From positions 1 to 64,000 of the forward strand of contig JABSSW010000022.1 in the NCBI GenBank assembly GCA_018902385.1: a stretch of DNA of 64,000 nucleotides. The letters run 5' to 3'. Source of the stretch: Physcia stellaris (Eukaryota; Ascomycota; Lecanoromycetes; Caliciales; Physciaceae). A model generated the notes under the pieces. It was given only the letters and a program-made list of their open reading frames with translations. It made no database searches and was not told the DNA's origin. The position numbers and the translations under genes are program-made. Shown one piece after another: positions 14,700-25,260 of the stretch; the first letter of the stretch is position 1, and each line of letters begins with the position of its first letter.

Positions 14700-16724
14700 T
14701 GTTACGAGCATGTCTGAAATCTCGATTGAAAATTTATTTATCAACGAAAATTTTTATGAAAATTAGCGTGATTTGAATTTGACGCACAATTTATTTCAAA
14801 CATTTCGATTTTTTGTACATATTTGTTTTTTAAATCAAATATTCTCGTTTTGTTATTTGTTATTCTTTTAGTCAGACACGATTTCTGACATTATATTTGA
14901 TTTTCATCGTGACGAACGATGTAAATTTCACATTTGTTGCGACGATCAACGAGTAAAAAAAAACAAAATCGTTGTCAATTCGTGACGATTTCATTTTCAG
15001 CACGAAATTTCTTTATCAATTGCAATGACGATGACGAAATCATTTTCACGTTTTCAACACGATTTTCGTTTTGAATTTTGCGAAATTAATTGACATTCGT
15101 CAAACTTTTTGTCTCGAATAAATTGCTCGTCGAAATACGCGAATAAATAAAATAAAATCGTCAAAATGTGAAATTTTTTTTGAAAACGATGAATGTATTT
15201 CACTTGATTTACAATTCAAATTTTTTGAAAAACGACGAAGCAACAGAACGAATTTTCGTGAATGAAACAACAAAACGAATTTTCACGAAACGAAATTTTT
15301 TTGCTGAAAAATCACGAAACAACAAAACGAATTTTCGTGAATTGAATGAAAAATTTACATAAAACATTTTCAAATCAACGAAACGAAAATTTTTCGAAAA
15401 AAATCACGAAACATGACGTTTTCGTGAATTGAAAAAAAAATTTACATAAAGCATTTTCATGTCGACGAAACGACTCAATAATTGATTTTTTTGTTTGAAA
15501 ATCAATCAATCAATCAATTTGCTACAACGACAATCAATTATCGATTTTCTTTTTCGAATTTTCGACATTTAATCAATAAACGATTTTCATGTTTTTTCGA
15601 ATCAATCAGTTCATTTATTTTCGAATGATTTTTACAATATTCATTTTTTTGAAGCGTTGAAACATCGTTTGATAAAAAAAAAATAAAAATCATACACATC
15701 AAATCATCAAATCAACAAACAATCATTCAAAATTTCAAACAAAATTTTCGATTTTTAAATTTGTTACATTTTCAACATAATTCAAAATTCACGTTTCGTT
15801 TCGTTTCGTTTGTTTTAATGTTTGTTTGTTTCAACGACATTCAATGAATTCGTTACAACGATTAATGAATTTGTTTCAATGAAATTTTTAATGAATCGAC
15901 TAAAACGATTTCAAAACGCATGCGTTCGATTCTTTACATTTTCGCAATCAACATCAATGAAAATGAATTTTTACACACGATACGAAAACAAATGACATGA
16001 AAAAATGAAAAACAACAATCAATGTGAATTTGTCACGCAATCAATTTAATTCGTCTTTTTCACAAATTTTTGTTTGTTTGTTTGTTTGTCGTCAACACGT
16101 TTTATTTCGAATATTTGCAATCAATCAAAACGCGTCGATTAATAAAAATTCGAAAAATTCAAATTCGAAAAATTTGAAACAGCATACGTTCGCGAAATCG
16201 ATATCGTTTTGTTGTTTCGATTTTTGTTTTTGTTTTCGTTTTGTTTTGAAATATCGATCGTTTTATCATATTAATTTGCAAATATTTTCGCGAACAAAAT
16301 TTTCAACAAAATTTTCATTTTCGTCGTCGCATATATTTTCTGTTTTCGTTTTCGCATTTTTTGTTTTCGCATTTATTTTTCACGTTTATCGCATTTGTTT
16401 TGAAATTTTCAACGTCAATCACGATCAAACAAATATTTGAATTATCGTCGATGATTTTTTTCGCAATGTCGATCGATCAAAAAAAATGATATATTCGTTT
16501 CGAAACGAAACTTGAAAAAAACGAAAAAATAATGTTACGAACATGTTTGAAATTTCGATTGAAAATTTATTTTATCAGCGAAAATTTTTATGAAAATTAA
16601 CGTGATTTGAATTTGACGCACAATTTATTTCAGACATTTCGATTTTTTGTACATATTTGTTTTTTAAATCAAATATTTTCGTTTTGCTATTTGTTATTCT
16701 TTTAGTCAAACACGACTTTTGACA
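14700..16724 (+). mobile_element. Non-coding LTR element (TRIM/LARD-like), copy A
   Basis: 2025-bp element with direct terminal repeats of about 191 bp (14700-14890, 16533-16724) that start TGTTACGA and end GACA. A 5-bp target duplication TGTTT (14695-14699, 16725-16729) flanks it. No part of its 1.64-kb interior resembles gag or pol, so it looks non-autonomous. It interrupts copy 2; the uninterrupted arrangement is visible in copy 1 near 1245-1265. The LTR start resembles the 5' end of the minus-strand Gypsy family (TGTTACGAACATGT), so that family may have supplied its enzymes (inference). Confidence 0.85.
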
Positions 16725-19218
16725 TGTTTTTGCGATAATTTTGTATCGCGACGTCAATTAAATACATTTCATCGACGATTTGATTTGAAAATTTTTAAAC
16801 GACGAATTTGCATCGTTTGATTGAATATGTTGTCGTGATGATTGCATTTAAACAATTTAAAAATCAATTTATCATAAATTATGTTCAATATAATTTCATG
16901 TTTGTTCATTCACGATTTTTTTAAAATTATCGAATGATTATCGAAATCAATGATTAACAAAAAAACGATCAATTCGAAATGTAATTTTATCGTCAATTTG
17001 AAATATATCGCGTGAATTATAAAAAAAACATGACGATCGTCGAATTCAATCAATGATTTCGATTTCAATAAAAATACGAATTTCATGTTCAACATGTTGC
17101 ATACAAATTGCGCGATTTTTTTATCAATGAACGCATAATCAATTGCATCAATGTTTATTAAAATTTTTAATTTATGTTTATTATCGTTGAATGATAACGT
17201 ACAAATAATAATTAAAAATCGTTTGATAAAAATATCAAACATATTATTATCGTGAATAAAAAATTTTTTTAAACATTTATCAATCGCGTTTTTAACGTGA
17301 ATCGTCAATTTTTTGAATCAAATTCGTTCGAATCAATATCGAAATTCAATTGATACATTTGTAATTTATGTCATTGACGTTTTTGAAATTTATTGACGTT
17401 GAAACAAAATTTTCAAATGTAATCGAATTTTTACACGTGAAACATTTGTTCGTGACAATCAATTGATCGATAATCGAATCATGTTTATGATCGTTTTTGA
17501 ATTTGACAAAAAACGTCGATATGATTGATTTGACGAACGATGTTGCAATCGAAACAACAAAAATCGTTTTGAAAAACATTAAAATTGATTTTTGAATTCG
17601 AATTCGAATTTTTTTTTTCGAATGTTGATCAAATCGTTATACATTTGTTGAATGTCATTTTTTCACGCGAACAAAATAAAATAATAACGAAACGAATTGT
17701 TCAAAATTTGTTTCAACGACATGATGAATTTGTCAATCAAATTTTTTATCAACGTGAATTGATCGAAATTGATTTGAATATTCAAACGATAAAAATTCGA
17801 ATAAAAAAATTGAAAATTTTGAATATCGAACATAATTAAATTTCGATATTTTCGACGTACGTTGCGTTGATAATTTGAATTTTCATAAATGTTTTCGAAA
17901 AAATTGATTATTATTATTTCATTTTCGAAATAATTCAAATTGTTATATCGACGAAATTGAATATGTTTGATTGTTTTTTTTTTCAATTCAATCAATTATT
18001 GTTGTGATCATGAATCGAACAATTTCGTATCAATCGTTGTTGATCGTGAATTTATTATAAACGTTGATTTTTCACGTGAATCAATCAAAATTCATATCGT
18101 TCGTGAATTTATCGAAATTCGAATGTTTGTTCGTGCGTTTTTTTTTTTCGAGAATTTAACAAAATTTGTAACGATCGAATCGTCATCAACAAATTTTTTT
18201 TCGTCATCATCGATATTGTTTGAATTTTCATTTGAATCGAAATTGAAAACACGTTCAAAACGACGAATTTCATTCAATTTGATCAAATCGTCATATTCAA
18301 TACGTTTGTCAATGAATTGATTCATCATTCGTTTTTTTTTTTTCGAACGTTTTAAATTTGTCGCGTATTTGTTCAAAAATATTATCGATATCGAATAAAT
18401 TTTTTTTTGAGTTTTGAACAATTTGACGAATTCGTGAAAATTTTTTAAAACGATCAAATATTTGTTTCGATCGATGCGTAAATCATTGAACACGTTCAAA
18501 AAATCGTCGAAATGATGTTGAATTCAATATTTCAATTGACGAACGATTTTTATGTTCAAAAAATGCGTGACATCGTCGTTTTGATTCGACACAACGTTTG
18601 AAATAAAAAAAAATTGACGAAATTTGTAACGAATCGTGAATTTTTCATCGATTTCGTGAATTTCGTTCAACATTTGTTCAACGTTTTTTTGTATTTCGTC
18701 GATATTCAAATTCTGACGAAATAAATTGAATGAAATTGTTTCATGATGATTGCGAATCATTTCGAAAAAATACGAAAAAAAAATAAAAAATCGTCGTCGT
18801 TTCGTCGTTTTTTATCGTCGAAAACTTCGTCGTTTGCGTGTAAATTCGATTTGTAATTACACGATTTTCGTCGTTTGTTTCGTTAAAAGAATTTTTCGTC
18901 GTTTGTCTTTCACGAAAAATTTGATCGATTTGAAATTTTATTTTTGAACGCTCGCGTATCACGACGAGCGATAAAAATTGAAAATTTATTGTAATATCAT
19001 GAATCGTGTTTGAATAAACGTATTATTAATTAATTAAACGAAAACAATAAATTTGCAAAAACAAATAAATACAAAATGTTGAAATTGCAAACAATGTGCG
19101 ACGTCAAATTTCAAATCACGTTAATTTCGACGTAAAATTAAAACATAATTCGTTGTTCGATCACATATCATATCAACTATCTATTTGTCAAATCTATTTG
19201 TCAGACATGTTCGTAACA

Positions 19219-22193
19219 CATTGCGCATTTCGATGACGAATAAATCGATGTATTGTCATTTTTTCAAGTCGAAAACAACAACGTTGTGCACGTTATTATC
19301 GAATATTTTTCGAACGAGTTGATTTATAAATTCAAAATCAATGATACGCTAAACATGTTAACAAATTTATTTTTTGAAAATTATAATCAGTTGCGTCAAA
19401 TCAAACGCGAAAATGTCGAAATTGCTATAACATTCGTCAACGCTTTTAACAAAACTCGTTACGATAAAATTCACAAAACAATGAAATTCAAAATTGACGA
19501 TAAAATGTATTTGCGTTTACATCATGATTACATTCTATTCGATTTATTTAATCACAAATTAGCGAAACAACGCGTGAAATTTTTTTTAATCATCGAAAAA
19601 ATTGACAATTTCGTTTTCAAATTGCAATTATTTTCTGTCATGAAAATACATTTTGTTGTATCAATTGCTCAATTAAAATCAATTACGTCGAATTCAGATT
19701 TTTACGATAAAAATGTCGATAAAAATTCATCATCAATTTTGTTACGAGCATGTCTGAAATCTCGATTGAGAATTTATTTTATCAGCGAGAATTCATATGA
19801 AAATTAGCGCGATTTAGAATTTGACGTTCACAATCTATTTTTGACATTCGATTTACTGTACATATTTGCTCTTTAGATCAAATATTCTCGTTATGTTATT
19901 TATTGAGTTTTAGACACGCGCTTTACATTATATTTGATCTTCATCGTGACAAGCGATGTAAACTTCACATTCGTTGCGACGATCAACGAATAAAAAAAAA
20001 CAAAATCGTTGTCAATTCGTGACGATTTCATTTTCAGCACGAAATTCAATTCGTGACGATCGCACATTTTCAGCACGAAATCTTTCTATCAATCGCAATG
20101 ACGATGATTCATTGCTTTTTGCACAACAGATTTTTCGTTTTGAATTTTGCGAAATTAACTGACACTCGTCAAACTTTCTGTCTCGAGTAGATTGCTCGTC
20201 GAAATACGCGAATAAGAAAAATAAAATCGTCAAAGTGTGAAATTTTCTAAAAAAAGATCACGAAGCAACAGAACGAATCTTCGTGAATTGACTGAAAAAT
20301 TTACATAAAGCATTTTCAAATCAACGAAACGAAAATTCTTTCGAGAAAAATCACGAAACAACAAAACGAATTTTCGTGAGTTGAATGAAATTTACATAAA
20401 GCATTTTCAGATCAACGAAACGAAAATTTTTTCTTTGAAAACGATGATTGCATTTTATTTTCATTTGACGCATCGTGAATCTGCGAAAATGACGATTTTT
20501 CAATAATCGATCTTTTTGTTCGTCGAAATCAGTCGACATTCAGTCAATAGACGATTTTCACGCATTTTTGAGTCAATCAGTTCATCAAATGATTTTTACA
20601 ATATTCATTTTCTTAAGCGTTGAGACATCGCTTGTTAAAGAGAAAAATAGAAATCACACACAACAATTTTATCATCAAATTATTTATCTCAAATCAACAA
20701 ACAATCATTCAAAATTTCAAACAAAAAAATTTGAATTACGTTTCGTTTCGCTTCGTCAGTTTTAGCGTTTCTGCTCGCTTCAATGACATTCAATGAGTTC
20801 GCTACAATGATCACAAAAGTGCATGCGTTGTTTTTTTCGATTTTTTACATCTTCGCAATCAACATCAATGAAGATGAATTTATTACATACAGCGATACGA
20901 AAGCAATGACATGAAGAAAAGAACTGAAAAACATCGATTCAATAGATTTGCTACACGATCAAATCAGTTCGTTTTTTTCGTTTCTGTCGTCGTCAATGCG
21001 TCAATATTTTGTCAATCAATTTCTCTGTCCGATAGTCTGCAGTCAATCAGGACGCGTCGATTAATAAGAATTCGAAAAGTTCAAATTCGAAAAGTTTGAA
21101 ACAACATACGTTCGCGAAATCGATATCGCTTTGCTGCTTTTGTTTCTGCTCGTTCTGAGAAATCGATCGTTTCATCATATTAATTTGCAGATATTTTTCG
21201 CATCAATTCAACAAGATTTTCAATCAAGATTTTCATTTTCGTGATTTTATATTCTTTGTTTTCGTTTTTTTTTTTCTGATTTCGCATTTATTTCTTCACG
21301 TTTATCGTACATGCTTGAATTCTCTTGTTTCTGTCATGATCAGGCTGATATTTGAGTTATAGTCAATGAATATTTTTGCAATATCGATCGATCGAAGAAG
21401 TGATTTATTCGTTTCGAAACGAAGTTTGAAAAAAACGAAAGAATAATGTTACGAGCATGTCTGAAATTTCGATTGAAAACTTATTTTATCAACGAAAATT
21501 CATATGAGAACTAGCGCGATTTAGAACTTGACGTTCACAATCTACTTTTGACATTCGATTTATTGTACATATTTGTTTTTTAAATCAAATATTTTCGTTA
21601 TGTTATTTATTGAGTTCTAGACACGCGCCTTACAAATTCAAAAAAAAACAATTTATTGTTTTAACAGAACAAATTTCGCTTTACGAAATTGAACGTTTAT
21701 TGAATCGACGTATTATTTTTACTGATTGAATCAACTATTTAATCAAATGAAAAAATTACGATTCGAAACACAACGTATGATATTCTTTGCATGTTTTCGA
21801 TACGTTCAAGAATTTCGTTGATGTTTACGATTTACAGCATTTCATTGTTCAAACTGATGAAACAAACAAAACACAAAAAAAACGCAAAAAACGTGATAGT
21901 GATCGTTTTAGAAATAGATTTCGAAAAGCAAAACGTGAATAGATGATGAATGTGTGATATATAAATAAAATTCAAAACATGATTATATGTATAGACTAAA
22001 TGTGTCAATGAAAACATTGAGTTTTTTTCTGTTGCTGTGCATTTGTTATGACATTGACATAACTAACTAACTAAATGACTAGAAAATGATTGTTCGAAAA
22101 TCATAATGTCTTGACACGTGTAATATTTAGTCAACAGTTTTTTCTAACTAGTCAATTCATTTTTTTTACATCATACAATTTTGTATCATAACA
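19219..22193 (+). mobile_element. Tail of a third, plus-strand Gypsy fossil
   Basis: Broken fragment. 19219-19739 resembles the integrase C-terminal region, and 21635 to about 21940 resembles the basic chromodomain-like tail of Gypsy integrases. The two pieces are separated by a 1.9-kb non-coding LTR element. A possible 3' LTR lies at 22044-22193 (starts TGTTAT, ends ATAACA, 150 bp). No partner LTR is in the window, so this boundary is tentative. The left side is cut by copy 2. Confidence 0.6.
19740..21634 (+). mobile_element. Non-coding LTR element (TRIM/LARD-like), copy B
   Basis: 1895-bp relative of the element at 14700-16724, with terminal repeats of 188 bp (19740-19927, 21447-21634) that start TGTTACGAGC and end TTACA. 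The flanks AATTT (19735-19739) and AATTC (21635-21639) look like a target duplication with one C/T change. The interior is alignable to copy A but keeps more C and G before or after pyrimidines, so it has decayed less. No gag or pol is seen. It is inserted in the tail of the third Gypsy fossil. Confidence 0.83.
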
Positions 22194-22499
22194 AATCGTC
22201 TGTAAATGATGATGATCGTTAATCGTGATTTTGTTTGTTGATATATTTGTTGTTTGATTTGTTCATTAATCAATCGACGATGTGAAATTCGAATTTCACG
22301 AATTGAAACACGTATCGTTGTTGTGTTCGAATTTCGTACACGTGTTTTTGTCATCACGAAAACATTGCTATCTGTTTCTTTTTCGTCGATTTGAGATTTC
22401 TCGATTCTGTTACAACAAAATAACAGATTCGTAATCAACATTTCGTACAGATGAATTTCATCGTCATAAAAGACGATCGCTGATCGCATTATCAAATGA
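22194..22499. other. Border sequence without recognisable gene
   Basis: AT-rich but less decayed than the block to its left, since CT and GC steps reappear. A minus-strand open frame of 118 codons (22166-22522) runs through it. It matches no family I recognise and overlaps the foldback arm, so I do not call it a gene. Confidence 0.5.
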
Positions 22500-23183
22500 A
22501 AATCACTATTCGAAAAATACATTTTACTATTTGAAAAATAGAATTAGAATTGAAATCTTTACGATAATATTGAAAATCAAAGACATCAGACTCAAAATCA
22601 CATACGAAACAACATGTTTAATTTTTCGAAATTTCACGATTGTAAAATTCGATGAGCGAAATTCAACGATGCAAAAATAAAAAAAATCGATTCAATGCGC
22701 ATTGAATAATTGAAATGCGAAATTTTGATCGCATACAATTTGATGAAACGTCGAGTTTGTTTTTTTCATATGTTCGTCAAATGTTTGTTCGCGAAACATT
22801 TGACTCAAATGTTTCATACATGATCAAATTTCTGATTTCGATGCATTAATATTAGATTTTTGATCGTGTATCAGACATTTGACGATCAGACATTTGAAAG
22901 TCAAACATTTGACGAGCATATGAGTTTGCGAAAAACGAGCTCGACGTTTCATCAAATTGTATGCGGTCAAAAGTTCGCATTTCAATTATTCAATGCGCAT
23001 TGAATCGATTTCTTTCATTTTTGCAACATTAGATTTCGCTCATTCAGCTTTACGAAAGTCATCTTTTACATATTGATCCGTTTGGGTGATATATCGAAAG
23101 GTGGGAGTGAAAGCGTTAAGCAGAAAAGTGCAGCCCTAATTCTATTCTCCAAATAGTAAAATGTATCCTCCGAATAGTGATCC
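22500..23183. repeat. Foldback (palindromic) repeat element, MITE-like
   Basis: Large imperfect inverted repeat. Outer arms are 22500-22548 and 23134-23182 (about 50 bp). Inner arms are 22686-22772 and 22917-23009, including ATTCAATGCGCATTGAAT, which is itself a palindrome. A loop of about 145 bp lies between them and carries several ACATTTGA repeats. There is no coding capacity. The left arm has the G-to-A pattern of the AT-rich block, while the right arm is close to normal composition. No clear target duplication was found. It may be a MITE or the remnant of a DNA transposon. Confidence 0.75.
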
Positions 23184-25260
23184 CCTATCAAATTGCTCAA
23201 TCTGCCAATCCTCGATCACCAAGGCATGAAACGAGGATGACATACACACTTATGCGCAATTCCTCCGACTATTTATCCCACCATTGGTGTGTGAGCAGCG
23301 AAGGTTTCCACCAAACTATGACGCCATTACTCAACCTCAATTGATCAATGCTACAACCCCGGGAAAGGGCTTACAGGCTCGATGCATTTCTTTCCCACGG
23401 ATCAAAGTAGCAATGGATACCTATACTTCTTCCGACCTCACGAGGTCCCCGTCTTGGCAAATCTGGGATGCTCTCTATTGGCCAACTCCAGAGGACTTCG
23501 GTCAATTGATGGTTCACGCCTTTGTAGAAATCCAAGTCACTTCTCTCAATGTTGATCTGTATTCATGCCGGACTCACCTTATCAACCAGTTCAGGGGCAT
23601 AAGAACCTGGTAACTTTGACAAAGAGCGTGACGATCGAACGAGATATGAAAAGCGTAATCAAATCTTCAAACTTCAACTCATCGTTTGAGTGGAAGGGGA
23701 GTCTCGGTAATATCCACAATCAGTCTCATAACTTCTGTGATAAACTATGACTCTCAAGAGAGAACCCCTAAACTAGTCTCCAAACTTAGGAGACCGCCAT
23801 TCTCTGACGTGGTCTCTTGTTCCATCGCTTATTGTATACCTCGATGGCCTTATCGAATTTCTCAATCCTCTATTGATTGCGATAAGGGTGGGAAGTGGTT
23901 GGTTCAGATGGCGATATTTGTCCTCAAAATCTCTTGGGTGATGTCCTCAGGCGCTACTTGCACCCCTAGTTGCTTTTTACTTACTCACGGGAGCAACGTA
24001 GTCGACGATCTGAAGCTTGAGCCTTTGGAAACCTCTACGTGTAAGAAATGCTTGTGACCATGCCCCAAACGAGCAGACACCAGCCGTTATGATTATTATC
24101 TCTTTCTTGTCTGCCTGTTACTAAATCATACAATCTTGATATTTGAGTGGACTTTTTGCTGTATACCGTGTACTGTCTATGTTCATTGTTGCATGTATAA
24201 GCCTCAGAGAGCAGGAGGAACTCGTATCGTAGGTAAGCAGCGCTAGCCGTCTGACTTGTGCCTTCTCCAATCTCGCGCCCTCGGAACCCCCACATATAGC
24301 GGAAGGCTCGGTGGACAACACAAGCAGCTGGCGCCGGAGCCAGGCCTGGAGGCGTCGCGGTCGACGGTTTACCGTCTTCGGTACAGCCACGGACTTCCCT
24401 TCGGACAGATCCAGGGTATCCCCCTTTATGATCCATCCTCGGAACGAGCGGAGCAGATTACGAAGCAATATTGGGGCTCTTTACGTGTCGCAGGGTGCAG
24501 TGTATATCATAGACCCTTTTGAGACCCCACGAGTGGGATAGTCAAGGTTTGTGATTTGCGGTGCAGTGATACACACGCTAATCCCGAAACGTCGAAACTC
24601 ATCAAATTCACCCAATCGACCACAATTACTCTGGCGAAGCGTCCAAGTGTTTGTCTGCTCACGGCAAATCTGTCTTCAAGAACATGTCTCGCTCCGAGAT
24701 AGATGTGATGATCGATAGACGAAGCAGAGATCTAAAACGAAAGGGCTATGATGCTGAGGCATTGCGAGTTATTCGGTACAATCCATCCCGCCATCGTCTA
24801 CGGTCTACGTGTTTACTTTCCAACTAAATATCATGTTAGGTGCCCAAAGGGCTTAAAACCTGCCTCCAGTATATATCCACGCACAACTAATTGTGAATTC
24901 GATGACAAAGAAATTATTCATGCAGCCGAACACGGAATGGTTTATCTAAGGAATTGTGAAATAGCCTAGAAAGGGGCCTACGTAAGGCAGCCTTGTGTTG
25001 AGATGCAGTCGAATAACAGTGCCATGGGAGGCAGGACTACTGAAGCCATGATGACATATTAAACAAGAAAGCTACTCAAGGTATGGCGGTAAAGCCGAAA
25101 ATAACGGGTAGCAGACACCTTTCCAACGCGTGAAAGTAGATTGCCGAGGAAGCTGATTACTTCCAGGAGCGCTCAATCTTACAGTGTGGTGAGTCTAGGC
25201 GGAATGAAATAAAAGGAAAATTGTAGTCGGCACCTGTGGCTTGCAATTGCAGGACGGAAT
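23184..25260. other. Intergenic, no gene supported
   Basis: Composition returns to about 45-50% GC. Several open frames of 60-133 codons overlap on both strands (for example 23284-23613 and 24035-24436), but none shows a known motif, a convincing start, or splice-linked extension. The right end is the 3' flank of the zinc-knuckle gene. Confidence 0.55.

Larger units (their letters stand above)
3749..19218 (-). mobile_element. Gypsy-type LTR retroelement fossil, copy 2 (host of three insertions)
   Basis: Same family as copy 1, minus strand, broken with dozens of breaks. Its remains lie in three blocks: 16725-19218 (5' end, gag-like, protease-like), 12696-14699 (reverse transcriptase, RNase H) and 3749-4347 (integrase zinc region and start of the integrase core). 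It is interrupted by the non-coding LTR element at 14700-16724, by the plus-strand Gypsy element at 4348-12695, and by copy 1 to the left of 3749. The rest of the integrase and the 3' LTR would lie left of the window. It is the oldest or second oldest layer of the nest. Confidence 0.8.
1..22600. other. AT-rich, mutation-saturated repeat compartment
   Basis: The block is built almost only from A/T plus CpG, CpA, TpG, GpA and TpC steps. GG, CC, CT and AG are close to absent. In five 60-base lines (starting 2701, 7321, 9841, 10861, 17101) I counted 50 C: 25 before A, 22 before G, 3 before T, 0 before C. Everything recognisable in it is a retroelement fossil. Long open frames occur on both strands because the mutation spectrum removes few frames, and they do not mark genes. 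No host gene or RNA gene is seen. Confidence 0.9.

Noticed and set aside
22059-22076. ACTA-type short tandem repeat as a telomere-like or regulatory repeat
   Set aside because: Only about four units within a probable LTR; no further support.
1-22530. Many open frames of 60-250 codons on both strands
   Set aside because: The mutation spectrum keeps frames open by chance and the composition is all K/N/I/F. Those with recognisable content are retroelement fossils; the rest are shadows.
23284-24522. Open frames just right of the AT-rich border as possible genes
   Set aside because: Mutually overlapping, no motif, no splice-linked continuation, no family resemblance.
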